DNA of 64,000 bases from Streptomyces hyaluromycini (GCF_002217755.1 NZ_BCFL01000017.1:883442-947441), one strand, 5' to 3'. Shown: positions 43,580-54,139, counted from the first letter of the stretch. Numbers and translations: made by a program. Notes: generated by a model not told the origin, from the letters alone.

Positions 43580-44632
43580 ATGGACTTCACGCCCACCGAG
43601 GCCCAGGCCGAGGCCCGTGACCTGGCCGCCAGGATCTTCGCCGACCTCGCCACCCACGAGCGGCTGCGGGCCGCCGGCACCGGCAGCGACCCGGAGCTGT
43701 GGAAGGCGCTGTGCGGGGCGGGACTGGTGGCCGCGGTGGAGGAGCTGGGCCTGCTGGGGCTGGTGCTCCTCCTGGAGGAGCAGGGCCGCACCACGGCCCA
43801 GGTGCCGTACGCGGCGAGCTGCGTGTACGGGCAGCTGGCCGTCGCCGCGCACGGCACGGACGAACAGCGGGCGCGGCTGCTGCCGGGGATCGGGGACGGG
43901 TCGGTGGTGGTGGCCGGGGCGTTCCCCGCGCAGCAGGGCGTACGGCCCTCCGCGCGGGGCGGGCTGAGCGGCACCGTCCCCGTCGTCCCGTGGCTGCGGG
44001 ACGCCACCCATGTCCTGGTCGCGGACGCCGGCCGGCGGCTGTGGCTGGCGCCGCTCGGCGAGGGCACAGGCACCGGTGTCGAGGAGATCGAGCTGACCGC
44101 GCCCTGGTCGGCGGGGCGGCTCACGCTCGACGAGGCCCCCGCCGAGCCCCTGGGCACCGACACCGGTACCGACACCGGCCCAGGCGCCTACGCCGACGTC
44201 CTGGCCACCGCCCGCACCGCCTTCGCAGGTCTCCAGGCGGGTGTCTGCGCGGGCTCCCTCGCCAGGGCCGTGGCCCACACCAACACCCGCGAGCAGTTCG
44301 GGCGCCCCCTCGCCACCCGGCAGGGCGTCCAGCTCCGCGCCGCCGACGCCCACATGGACACCGAGGCGATCCGGGTCACGGCGTACGAGGCGGCCTGGCG
44401 GCGGGACGCCGGACTGCCGTACGCCACGCACGCGCTGACCGCGGCCTGGTGGGCGTCCGAGGCCGGGCAGCGGGTGGTGCACACGGGCCAGCATCTGCAC
44501 GGCGGCGCGGGCGCCGACGTCGACCACCCCGTGCACCGGCACTTCCTGTGGGGACGGCAACTGGACGCGTATCTGGGCAGCGGGAGCGAAGTGCTCCAGG
44601 AACTGGGGGAGTTGATCGCGAGTGGGGACTGA
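43580..44632 (+). CDS. Acyl-CoA dehydrogenase, FadE28/ChsE1-like
   Basis: A 350-residue short acyl-CoA dehydrogenase subunit. It begins MDFTPTEAQAEARDLAARIF, has a poorly conserved middle domain and a C-terminal helical domain (TNTREQFGRPLATRQGVQLRAADAHMD is the region, with AGQRVVHTGQHLHGGAG). Length matches FadE28 (ChsE1), the partner of FadE29. ATG 43580 lies one base after the previous stop. A heterotetramer with the 41463 product is expected from the mycobacterial system. Confidence 0.87.
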   Translation: MDFTPTEAQAEARDLAARIFADLATHERLRAAGTGSDPELWKALCGAGLVAAVEELGLLGLVLLLEEQGRTTAQVPYAASCVYGQLAVAAHGTDEQRARLLPGIGDGSVVVAGAFPAQQGVRPSARGGLSGTVPVVPWLRDATHVLVADAGRRLWLAPLGEGTGTGVEEIELTAPWSAGRLTLDEAPAEPLGTDTGTDTGPGAYADVLATARTAFAGLQAGVCAGSLARAVAHTNTREQFGRPLATRQGVQLRAADAHMDTEAIRVTAYEAAWRRDAGLPYATHALTAAWWASEAGQRVVHTGQHLHGGAGADVDHPVHRHFLWGRQLDAYLGSGSEVLQELGELIASGD

Positions 44633-45071
44633 GACGACGAGGCCGGCGGTGGGCACGGCCCTGCCGCCGCTGGAGATCCCGATCACGCGGACGCTGATCG
44701 TCGCCGGGGCGATCGCGTCCCGGGACTACCAGGACGTGCACCACGACGCCGAACTGGCCCGCCAGAAGGGCTCCCCGGACATCTTCATGAACATCCTGAC
44801 GACGAACGGCCTGGTCGGCCGGTACGTCACCGACTACTTCGGCCCGACGGCAGAGCTCCGCAAGGTCGCCATCCGGCTCGGCGCACCCAACTACCCCGGG
44901 GACCGCATGGTGTTGACCGGCAGGATCGAGGAGCTGGACGACGAGCGGGGGACGGCGACGGTCCGGGTGGTCGGCGCCAACGGCATCGGCAACCACGTGA
45001 CCGGCACGGTGACACTCACCTTCGCCGAAGCCACGGTGACCGTCACCCTCACCGACGAGGCGGACTCATGA
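44622..45071 (+). CDS. MaoC-like hydratase, ChsH1-like
   Basis: A 149-residue single hot-dog protein. The hydratase-type loop is ASRDYQDVHHDAELARQKGSP, with Asp and His at the catalytic positions, followed by NILTTNGLVGRYVTDYFGP. ChsH1 supplies the active site in the ChsH1-ChsH2 complex, and the order here (after ChsH2-like and FadE28-like genes, before Ltp2) supports the assignment. GTG 44622 overlaps the dehydrogenase by 11 bases; its stop overlaps the next ATG in ATGA. Confidence 0.9.
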   Translation: MGTETTRPAVGTALPPLEIPITRTLIVAGAIASRDYQDVHHDAELARQKGSPDIFMNILTTNGLVGRYVTDYFGPTAELRKVAIRLGAPNYPGDRMVLTGRIEELDDERGTATVRVVGANGIGNHVTGTVTLTFAEATVTVTLTDEADS

Positions 45072-46234
45072 GCGTGCGGGGGCGGGACTCGCTCGGCGGG
45101 CGGGCGGCGATCGTGGGGATCGGGGCGACCGAGTTCTCCAAGGACTCGGGGCGCAGCGAGCTGCGGCTGGCGGCGGAGGCGGTGCGGGCCGCGCTGGACG
45201 ACGCGGGACTGACGCCGGCCGACGTGGACGGGATGGTGACGTTCACGATGGACACCAGCCCGGAGATCACCGTGGCCCAGGCCTGCGGGATCGGCGAGCT
45301 GTCCTTCTTCTCCCGCGTCCACTACGGCGGCGGCGCGGCCTGCGCGACCGTCCAGCAGGCGGCTCTCGCCGTGGCCGCCGGGGTCGCGGAGGTGGTGGTC
45401 TGCTACCGCGCCTTCAACGAGAGATCGGGCCGCCGCTTCGGCTCGGGCGTACAGCACCGGGAGCCGTCGGCGGAGGGGGCGGCGCTCGGCTGGGCGCTGC
45501 CGTTCGGGCTGCTCACCCCGGCGTCCTGGGTGGCGATGGCGGCGCAGCGCTACCTGCACACGTACGGGCTGACCCCGGAGGCGTTCGGGCACGTGGCGGT
45601 GGTGGACCGCAAGTACGCGGCGACGAACCCGGCCGCCTACTTCCACGGCCGCCCCATCACCCTCGCGGACCACGCGGCCTCGCGCTGGATCGTCGAGCCG
45701 CTCCGTCTCCTGGACTGCTGCCAGGAGACGGACGGCGGCCAGGCCCTCGTCGTCACGTCGGTGGAGCGGGCGCGCGATCTGCCGCATCCGCCGGCCGTGA
45801 TCGCGGCGGCCGCGCAGGGCGCCGGCCGGGCCCAGGAGCAGATGACCAGCTTCTACCGGGACGATCTGACCGGGCTGCCGGAGATGGGCGTGGTGGCCCG
45901 GCAGCTCTGGCGCACCAGCGGAATCGCCCCGGCCGACATCGACGTGGGGATCCTGTACGACCACTTCACCCCGTTCGTGCTGATGCAGCTGGAGGAGTTC
46001 GGGTTCTGCGGGCGGGGGGAGGCGGCGGACTTCGTGGCCGAGGCGCGGCTGCCGCTGAACACGCACGGGGGCCAGCTCGGGGAGGCGTACCTGCACGGGA
46101 TGAACGGGGTGGCGGAGGGGGTGCGCCAGCTGCGTGGCACGGCCGTGAACCCGATACCGGGGGCGGACCGGGTCCTGGTGACGGCGGGCACGGGCGTACC
46201 GACGTCCGGGCTGGTCCTGACCTCGGACGGCTGA
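45068..46234 (+). CDS. Thiolase-fold lipid-transfer protein/aldolase, Ltp2-like
   Basis: A 388-residue thiolase-superfamily protein (RAAIVGIGATEFSKDSGRS, AAEAVRAALDDAGLTPADVDG, NTHGGQLGEAYLHGMNGVAEG). In the igr operon Ltp2 is the retro-aldolase that releases propionyl-CoA from the steroid 17-hydroxy side chain, working with the DUF35 domain of ChsH2. ATG 45068 overlaps the previous stop. The TGA stop lies inside the first unit of a 35-bp tandem repeat. Confidence 0.9.
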   Translation: MSVRGRDSLGGRAAIVGIGATEFSKDSGRSELRLAAEAVRAALDDAGLTPADVDGMVTFTMDTSPEITVAQACGIGELSFFSRVHYGGGAACATVQQAALAVAAGVAEVVVCYRAFNERSGRRFGSGVQHREPSAEGAALGWALPFGLLTPASWVAMAAQRYLHTYGLTPEAFGHVAVVDRKYAATNPAAYFHGRPITLADHAASRWIVEPLRLLDCCQETDGGQALVVTSVERARDLPHPPAVIAAAAQGAGRAQEQMTSFYRDDLTGLPEMGVVARQLWRTSGIAPADIDVGILYDHFTPFVLMQLEEFGFCGRGEAADFVAEARLPLNTHGGQLGEAYLHGMNGVAEGVRQLRGTAVNPIPGADRVLVTAGTGVPTSGLVLTSDG

Positions 46235-46405
46235 GCCCGCACCACAGGCCGGACACCTCTGCCGGCTGAGCCCGCACCACAGGCCGGACACCTCTGCCGG
46301 CCGAGCCCGCCACCACAGGCCGGACACCTCTGCCGGCCGAGCCCGCACCACAGGCCGGACACCTCTGCCGGCCGAGCCCGCCACCGTGCCGGACGCCTCG
46401 GACGG
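46231..46405. repeat. Tandem array of 35-36 bp hairpin units
   Basis: Units begin at 46231, 46266, 46301, 46337 and 46372 (last one diverged). Each contains GAGCCCGCACCACA and GGCCGGACACCTCTGCCGGCC, where GGCCGG pairs with CCGGCC around an 8-base loop. The stop codon of the Ltp2-like gene is in the first unit. It may act as a serial terminator. Confidence 0.9.
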
Positions 46406-46578
46406 GTGAGGCCGAGGCCGTTGCCGTCCTCCCCCTCAGGGGTAAACCCGCAGGAGTTCCGCGCCCGTACTCCACCTTCAGGAGGTGTAGCCAGCCCCAC
46501 CCCTACAACCTGAGGGGGACTCTGCTTCGGGACCTGCGGCCGATCCGCCGCGACACCGCTCGCTCATAGCGTGGAGCC

Positions 46579-47148
46579 ATGACCACACCCGTCTGCACCA
46601 GCGCTTCGGACGCCGCTGTCTCGCCGAGGCAGACCCGCCCGCACGCCCGCCCCTACCCGTCGTTCGCGTCGTACGTCAGGGCCCGCCAGCCGGTCCTGCT
46701 GCGCACCGCCCGGTCGCTGACCGCGAACCCGAGCGATGCCGAGGACCTCCTCCAGACCGCGCTGGCCAAGACGTACGTGGCCTGGGAGCGGATCGAGGAC
46801 CACCGGGCGCTCGACGGCTATGTGCGCCGGGCCCTGCTCAACACGCGTACCTCGCAGTGGCGCAAGCGCCGGGTCGACGAGTTCGTCTGCGACGAGATGC
46901 CCGAGCCCGAGTCGGTGCCCGGCGAGGACGACCCGGCCGAACGGCAGGCGCTGCACGACGCGATGTGGCGGGCGATCATGAAGCTCCCGGCGCGGCAGCG
47001 GGCGATGGTCGTGCTGCGCTACTACGAGGACCTGAGCGAGGTGCAGACGGCCGAGGTGCTCGGGGTGTCGGTGGGCACGGTGAAGTCGGCCGTGTCGCGT
47101 GCGCTCGGCAAGCTGCGTGAGGACCCTGAGCTGGACCTCGCCCGGTAG
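46579..47148 (+). CDS. SigE-family (SigE70) ECF RNA polymerase sigma factor
   Basis: A 189-residue sigma factor. Region 2 is FASYVRARQPVLLRTARSLT with the DAEDLLQTALAKTY core-binding/-10 block. Region 4 is AEVLGVSVGTVKSAVSRALG. The subfamily is the actinobacterial SigE70 group, usually about 170-190 residues. CCCCCTCAGG (about 46432) and CCTGAGGGGG (about 46508) form an inverted repeat around the upstream leader. No anti-sigma gene is adjacent. Confidence 0.93.
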   Translation: MTTPVCTSASDAAVSPRQTRPHARPYPSFASYVRARQPVLLRTARSLTANPSDAEDLLQTALAKTYVAWERIEDHRALDGYVRRALLNTRTSQWRKRRVDEFVCDEMPEPESVPGEDDPAERQALHDAMWRAIMKLPARQRAMVVLRYYEDLSEVQTAEVLGVSVGTVKSAVSRALGKLREDPELDLAR

Positions 47149-47204
47149 CAGTCGGAGCGGCCGGAGCCTCAGGAGCCTCCGGACGGGCTTTGTTGGCTTT
47201 CTCC

Positions 47205-47227
47205 TAGTGACATACCGGCTGGTATGT
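47205..47227. promoter_or_regulatory. Perfect palindromic operator upstream of the acyl-CoA ligase
   Basis: ACATACC, GGCT, GGTATGT at 47210-47227 is a perfect 7+7 inverted repeat (18 bases). A TAGTGA hexamer at 47205-47210 could be the -10 element, so a bound repressor would block the promoter. The form is typical of TetR-family lipid regulators. Confidence 0.65.
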
Positions 47228-47289
47228 GCGCAGAATCAGCGCAGCCCCTTTACCGCCGAGTAGGGCAATGTCGCCCCCGGGAGGACGCC

Positions 47290-48945
<1,656 letters not shown>

Positions 48946-48975
48946 ACGCCCGGCAGCCTCTGAGCGCCCCGCGCT

Positions 48976-49063
48976 GAAGCGCCCCGTCAGGGGCGCGGGG
49001 CTGTATTCGATGTGCGGCTGCCGCCGCGTGGGCGCGACCAGCCACGACCCACCCGCGGCCGAA
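48976..49063 (+). repeat. Streptomyces dispersed intergenic repeat, copy 5 (long variant)
   Basis: GAAGCGCCCCGTCAGGGGCG is followed by a variant middle (GATGTGCGGCTGCCGCCGCG) and then GGGCGCGACCAGCCACGAC. It lies between the convergent acyl-CoA ligase and kinase-like genes and probably terminates them. Confidence 0.8.
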
Positions 49064-49101
49064 GGTCGGCAGTTCCCCGAACGGCGCTTTCCTGCTTCGC
49101 T

Positions 49102-52100
49102 TCAGTTCGTCCCGATCCTGGCCAGCAGATCAACGATCCGGCTCTGCACCTCGGAACTCGTCGACCGCTCCGCCAGGAACAGCACGGTCTCCCCCGACGC
49201 CAGCCGAGGCAGGTCCGCCTGGTCCACGGCCGCCGTGTAGACGACCAGCGGCGTCCGGTTCAGCTGCCCGTTCGCGCGCAGCCAGTCGATGATCCCGGCC
49301 TGGCGGCGGTGCACCTGCATCAGGTCCATCACCACCAGGTTCGGCCGCAACTGCCCGGCCAGCGTCACCGCGTCCGCGTCGCTCGCCGCCCGCGCCACCT
49401 GCATCCCGCGCCGCTCCAGCGTCGAGGTCAGCGCGAGCGCGATCTCCGCGTGCTCCTCGATCAGCAGCACCCGCGGCGGATGCTGCTCGCTGTCCCGGGG
49501 CGCGAGCGCCTTCAGCAGTACGGCGGGATCGGCGCCGTACGCCGCCTCGCGCGTCGCCTGTCCCAGCCCGGCCGTCACCATCACCGGCACCTCGGCCGCC
49601 ACCGCCGCCTGCCGCAGCGACTGCAGTGCGGTCCGGGTGATCGGCCCGGTCAGCGGGTCCACGAACAGCGCCGCCGGGAACGCGGCGATCTGCGCGTCGA
49701 CCTCCTCACGGGAGTTCACGATCACCGGCCGGTAGCCGCGGTCGCTCAGCTCCTGCTGGGTGGTGACGTCCGGCGCGGGCCACACCAGCAGCCGGCGCGG
49801 GTTGTCCAGCGGCTCCGGGGGCAGTTCGTCGTCCATCGGCTGCGGGCGCGGCGGGTCCGCGACCTCGACCGCACCGCCCGGACCGTCCAGCGGCTCCGGG
49901 CCCTCGGCGGCGTTCACGTCCGGTGCGCCTATCGCGTACGACCGTCCGGCGCCCTCGGTGGCCCCCACCAGCCGGGACTGCCCGGCCATCGACGGCTGCG
50001 GCAGCGACGGCTGCGGCTGGGCGGTGAGCGGCTGCTCGGCCTGCGGATGCGGCCGGGCCGACTGCTCGGGCTGCGACTGCTCGGCACGCGTGCCCGGGTC
50101 CGGGGGCGTGCCCAGCTTGCGGCGCCGTCCGTTGCCGCCGGGCTGGTGCGGGGGCGGGGTCGCCGTCGGCTGCTGCACCTGCGCGGCCTGCCGCGAGAAC
50201 GGCACCCCCTGCCCCAGCGTCCGCACACTGAACGCCCGGCCCTGCGTGGAGTCCGGGTCGATCGGTGCCGGTGCCGGTGCCGGTGTCTGCGCCGGAGCTG
50301 GTGCCGGTGTCGCCGCCGGCAGCGCCGTCGCCTCGGCGGGCAACGGCTGTGCGGCACGCGCCGGTCGGGAGGCGGCGGGGGCGGCGGGGGCGTCGTCGGC
50401 GCCCGGCCACTGCTGCGGCCCGGGGGCCACCGGAGCGGCCTCCGCCGGAAGCGGCTGCGCGGGAGCCGGGGCGGCCTCGGCGGCCGGGGCAGGCTGCCCG
50501 GGGGCCACCGGAGCGGCGCCCGGCGGCTGCGGTTGTGGCTGCGGGGGTGCCTGGGCCGGTACGGCAGCGCCCGGCAGCGCCTGCGGAGCCGGAAGGGCGG
50601 GCTGGCCCTGGTTCGCCGGCCCGGCCTGCACCGGGATGCCCTGAGGCTGCACCGGCTGTCCGGGAGCGGCCGCCTGCGCGGGCACCGCCGGGACTGCCTG
50701 GACCGCTGGGACCGCCGGTACTGCCGGTACCGCCAGGGCGTCCGGAGTGTTCTCCGCGCCCGGCTGGCCCACGGCCCGTCGGCGACGGCCGGTCGGTGCG
50801 TTGGTGGGGTGCGGCTGCGGCGGGGTGTGGTCCTCGGCCTGGTCGTGCGCCACGGCATCGTGCCGGCCCTCGTCGCCCGCCGCGCCGATCGGCTCGGGGG
50901 TGCGGTCGGCCTCGGCGGGCGGCAGCGCGAAGACCGGGCGGGGGCCCGCCTGCTGCTGCTCGGCCCGCTCCGCCCGCTCGGCCGCGGCGGCCAGCGCGCG
51001 CCGCCTGCGTCCGCCGGGCTGCCCCTCGTCGGCGCCCTGCTCGGACGGGGCCGCGGGCAGCGCAGGCGGCAGCGCCTGCCGCTCGTCCGGCTCCCGCCGG
51101 GCGCGCCGCCCCGACGCCGGCACGGGCACGCCCTGCGGCGGAACGGTGCCGCCCAGACCCGTACCCGAGGCGGCCGCCCCCGCGCCCTGCTCGGCCGCCG
51201 TCATCACGGCGCCCTCGGAGACCCCCGGGCCACCGTCGGCCGGGCGCCCGCGCCGCCGTCCGGTACCGCCGGACGCCGACTCCGCGCTCTCGATCGCCGC
51301 GGGCCCGCTCTCCGGGCCCTCCGCCTCGGCGGCGCGCCGGCGCCGCCGCCCGGTCGGCGTGACCGGGACCTCGCCCTCGTCCTCGCCGCCCGCCTCGCCG
51401 GGAACGTCACTCTCCAGGAAGGCGTCCACGGAGGACCGCCGGGCCCGCCGCCGCCCGCCGGTCTCGACACCGGCCTCGCCAACGCTTTCGGCGGCGGCCT
51501 GGATCATGGCCACCTCGGTTCCGGCCGGCGTGGGCACGGCTCCGGCGCCACCGCCGATCGGCACCTCCAGCACGAACGCGCTGCCGCTCATCCCCGGCAC
51601 TTCATGGGTCTGCAGCACCCCGCCGTGGGCCCGCACGATCCCGCGCACGATCGGCTCGTGCACCGGGTCTCCCCCGGCGTACGGCCCGCGCACCTCGATA
51701 CGGACCACCTCGCCGCGCTGCGCCGCCGCGACCACCACCGTGTTGTCCATGTAGCCGCCCGCGGAGACGGGCGCGTTGCCGGTCGCGTCGACGCCGGCCA
51801 CGTCCGCGATGAGATGCGCGAGCGCGACGGCGAGCCGCTGCGGGTCCACCTCGGCCTCGATGGGCGGCGCGTGCACGGCGAACTGCACCCGCCCGGGCCC
51901 GATCAGCTCCACCGCCCCGTCCACACCGGCGGCGACGACGGCGTCGAGCATCACCTTCGTACGGTTGATGTCCTCGGTGCCCGCGTCCAGCCGCTGATAG
52001 CCGAGCACGTTGTCGATGAGCTGGGTGATACGCGAGTAACCGGCCGACAGATGGTGAAGCACCTGGTTGGCCTCGGGCCACAGCTGCCCGGCGTCGTCCG

Positions 52101-53205
52101 CGGCGAGCGCGGCCAGTTCCCGGCGCAGCTCGTCGAGGGGGCCGCGCAGCGACTGCGCGAGCAGCGTCAGCAGCTGCTCGTGCCGCCCGGAGAGGGCCTC
52201 GTACCGGTCCTTCTCGCGCTCGCCGAGGGCCGCGTACCGGTCCTCGCCGGCCGCCAGTTCCTCGGCGTGCCGTTCGAGCAGCTCCTCGACCTCGGTGACG
52301 TGCTTCTGGCGCAGCGCGGTCAGGTCGGAGGCGTGCTCCTCGGAGAGCCGCTCCAGCTCGTCGGCGTGGGCCTTCTCCTGGGCCGTCTTCTCGTCGACGA
52401 CGGAGTCGTACGGCCGCCGGTCGGTGAACGTCATCACGGCGCCGACCAGCTGGTCGCCGTCGCGCACCGGTGCGGTCGTCAGGTCGACCGGCACCTTCTT
52501 GTCGCCCTTGGCCCACAGCACCTGCCCGCGCACCCGGTGCTTGCGCCCGGAGCGCAGGGTGTCGGCGAGCGGCGACTCGGCGTACGGGAAGGGGGAGCCG
52601 TCGGCGCGCGAGTGCAGCACGAGGTTGTGCAGCTCCTTGCCGCCCAGCTCACCGGCCCGGTATCCCAGTATCTGAGCGGCGGCCGGATTGACGAGCACGA
52701 TCCGCCCGTCGGTGTCCGTCCCCACGACGCCCTCGCTCGCCGCCCGCAGGATCATCTCGGTCTGCCGCTGCGAGCGGGCCAGCTCGGCCTCGGTGTCCAC
52801 GGTGCCGGTCAGGTCGCGGACGACGAGCATCAGCAGCTCGTCGCCGCTGTAGCCGTAACCGTCGTAGGCCTGCTGCCCGTTCTCCAGGTTGGCGCTGGTG
52901 ACCTCGACCGGGAACTCGGTCCCGTCGGTGCGCCGCGCGACCATCCGAGTCGGCTTGGTCCGCCCACGGGGATCCATGTGGTCGGGCCGCCGCATCGACC
53001 CCGGGATCAGCCGGGAGTCGAACTGCGGAAGCAGATCGAGCAACCCGCGCCCCACCAATGCCGTCCCCGGCGCCTCGAAGGCCTCCAGGGCGATGGTGTT
53101 CGCGTTGACGACGGTGCCGTTGGCGTTGACCAGTACCAACGCATCCGGCAGCGCGTCCAGTATGGCTGCGAGGCGAGCAGCGCCTCGGGATGGCCTGCTG
53201 CTCAC
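49102..53205 (-). CDS. Large PAS / histidine-kinase-like / receiver-like protein with degenerate signalling residues
   Basis: 1367 residues, cytosolic. PAS domains at about 8-130 and 150-265, a coiled coil at about 275-340, then a DHp-like helix LLAQSLRGPLDEL where the phospho-acceptor His is replaced. The GHKL-like domain (about 420-555) lacks a clear N-box (RLAVALAHLIADVAG) but keeps a G-rich end. About 550 residues of Pro/Ala/Gln/Arg low complexity follow. Two receiver-like domains (about 1115-1210 and 1235-1360) end the protein; the second keeps Asp in LVVMDLMQV, but the acidic pair is Glu-Glu and the switch Lys is not evident. GTG 53205 follows GGGAGGAAG. Probably a scaffold or sensor, not an active kinase. 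Confidence 0.82.
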   Translation of the reverse strand: MSSRPSRGAARLAAILDALPDALVLVNANGTVVNANTIALEAFEAPGTALVGRGLLDLLPQFDSRLIPGSMRRPDHMDPRGRTKPTRMVARRTDGTEFPVEVTSANLENGQQAYDGYGYSGDELLMLVVRDLTGTVDTEAELARSQRQTEMILRAASEGVVGTDTDGRIVLVNPAAAQILGYRAGELGGKELHNLVLHSRADGSPFPYAESPLADTLRSGRKHRVRGQVLWAKGDKKVPVDLTTAPVRDGDQLVGAVMTFTDRRPYDSVVDEKTAQEKAHADELERLSEEHASDLTALRQKHVTEVEELLERHAEELAAGEDRYAALGEREKDRYEALSGRHEQLLTLLAQSLRGPLDELRRELAALAADDAGQLWPEANQVLHHLSAGYSRITQLIDNVLGYQRLDAGTEDINRTKVMLDAVVAAGVDGAVELIGPGRVQFAVHAPPIEAEVDPQRLAVALAHLIADVAGVDATGNAPVSAGGYMDNTVVVAAAQRGEVVRIEVRGPYAGGDPVHEPIVRGIVRAHGGVLQTHEVPGMSGSAFVLEVPIGGGAGAVPTPAGTEVAMIQAAAESVGEAGVETGGRRRARRSSVDAFLESDVPGEAGGEDEGEVPVTPTGRRRRRAAEAEGPESGPAAIESAESASGGTGRRRGRPADGGPGVSEGAVMTAAEQGAGAAASGTGLGGTVPPQGVPVPASGRRARREPDERQALPPALPAAPSEQGADEGQPGGRRRRALAAAAERAERAEQQQAGPRPVFALPPAEADRTPEPIGAAGDEGRHDAVAHDQAEDHTPPQPHPTNAPTGRRRRAVGQPGAENTPDALAVPAVPAVPAVQAVPAVPAQAAAPGQPVQPQGIPVQAGPANQGQPALPAPQALPGAAVPAQAPPQPQPQPPGAAPVAPGQPAPAAEAAPAPAQPLPAEAAPVAPGPQQWPGADDAPAAPAASRPARAAQPLPAEATALPAATPAPAPAQTPAPAPAPIDPDSTQGRAFSVRTLGQGVPFSRQAAQVQQPTATPPPHQPGGNGRRRKLGTPPDPGTRAEQSQPEQSARPHPQAEQPLTAQPQPSLPQPSMAGQSRLVGATEGAGRSYAIGAPDVNAAEGPEPLDGPGGAVEVADPPRPQPMDDELPPEPLDNPRRLLVWPAPDVTTQQELSDRGYRPVIVNSREEVDAQIAAFPAALFVDPLTGPITRTALQSLRQAAVAAEVPVMVTAGLGQATREAAYGADPAVLLKALAPRDSEQHPPRVLLIEEHAEIALALTSTLERRGMQVARAASDADAVTLAGQLRPNLVVMDLMQVHRRQAGIIDWLRANGQLNRTPLVVYTAAVDQADLPRLASGETVLFLAERSTSSEVQSRIVDLLARIGTN

Positions 53206-53445
53206 GAGACGCTTCCTCCCTGTTACCGCACCTTGCCGACCGCTCGGGCCATCTTGCCAACCGGCCCGCGGCGTGTCACGCGAGGGAGTCTAAAGGCACC
53301 GGTTGCGCTCGCGACGCCGGATGAGAGGGAGGTCGCACGACGAAGTGACGGCGAACATGTGACCGACACGCCTCACCTCCGCCGTACCTTCGCGGGACAT
53401 TTACGGAAGCGGGGCCACGACCGTGAAACGGCTGTGCCGCCGTTA

Positions 53446-53560
53446 TGACCCGAGGCGGGCTCACGGACCGAGGCGGCGTTACGGACCGGAGCCGGTTCAC
53501 GGACCGAGGCCGGTTGACGAATCGAGGCGGGTTGATGAACCGAGGCGGGTCTATGAGCCC
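53446..53560. repeat. Degenerate 18-bp tandem repeat
   Basis: About six units of the form CTCACGGACCGAGGCGGN, reading in one plus-strand frame as hexapeptides such as GLTDRG, RFTDRG, RLTNRG and GLMNRG. The array fills the spacer between the SSI gene and the kinase-like gene and runs into the last codons of the SSI gene. Confidence 0.8.
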
Positions 53561-53967
53561 AGGTCGGGCAGCAGGGGCACCATCCGGTCCCAGCGTCCGA
53601 TCTCGCAGCCGTTGCTGCGGTCGTACGTGGCGTCGACCGGGCGGCCGGCCCAGGTACCGGTGACGTGGGCGGTGGCGGGGCCGCCGTAGAGCATGGTGCA
53701 GGCGGTGCCCGGGGCGACCGGGGCGAAGGTGTCGCGGCCCCAGCGGGTGTTCCGGTCGAGCGCCTGGCAGGCCCCGCCCACGTCCGGGTGACTGCCGGCG
53801 CCGGGGTGACAGGACAGCTCGTACGTCCCGTCCCGCCCGTCCCCGGCGTGCCGCACGGTGACGGTGAGGTGGTCGGCCGTCACGGCGGCGGAGGCGGGCA
53901 GGGCGGCGACGGACCCGAGGACGGCGGCGACGGCCCCGAGGGCGCCCCGCACGGCGAAGTGAGACAT
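53551..53967 (-). CDS. Secreted subtilisin-inhibitor-like (SSI) protease inhibitor
   Basis: A 138-residue precursor with signal peptide ending near ASAAVTA, leaving about 110 residues, the usual SSI size. Four Cys are in the expected places (ELSCHPGAG, GGACQAL, GTACTML, SNGCEIG). By alignment with the SSI loop (Cys-Pro-Met-Val-Tyr) the reactive bond is Met-Leu in CTMLYGG, which suggests inhibition of subtilisin-like proteases. The conserved YDRSNGCEIGRWD end is present. Confidence 0.92.
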   Translation of the reverse strand: MSHFAVRGALGAVAAVLGSVAALPASAAVTADHLTVTVRHAGDGRDGTYELSCHPGAGSHPDVGGACQALDRNTRWGRDTFAPVAPGTACTMLYGGPATAHVTGTWAGRPVDATYDRSNGCEIGRWDRMVPLLPDLGS

Positions 53968-54139
53968 GCCCTGCCCAACGCGCGGCCCGCCGGGATGTTG
54001 CGCGACGCCTCCGGGCCCCGCGAGAAGGGCTTTGCCCTGCGGCCCGACTGCCTAGTACCGTGGGAGCCGATTGGTGACAGCACGCTCGACTGTGTCATCA
54101 TCTGCACGCACCACTCGCGATCGCGCGGGCGGCTGTGCT

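Noticed and set aside
46231..46405. CRISPR-like array
   Set aside because: The 35-36 bp units are contiguous copies with no unique spacers, and no cas genes are present.
49012..53448. Very long plus-strand reading frame over the kinase-like gene
   Set aside because: It is the GC-skew shadow of the minus-strand gene: Arg/Pro/Gly-rich with no domain, while the minus frame has PAS and receiver-like domains.
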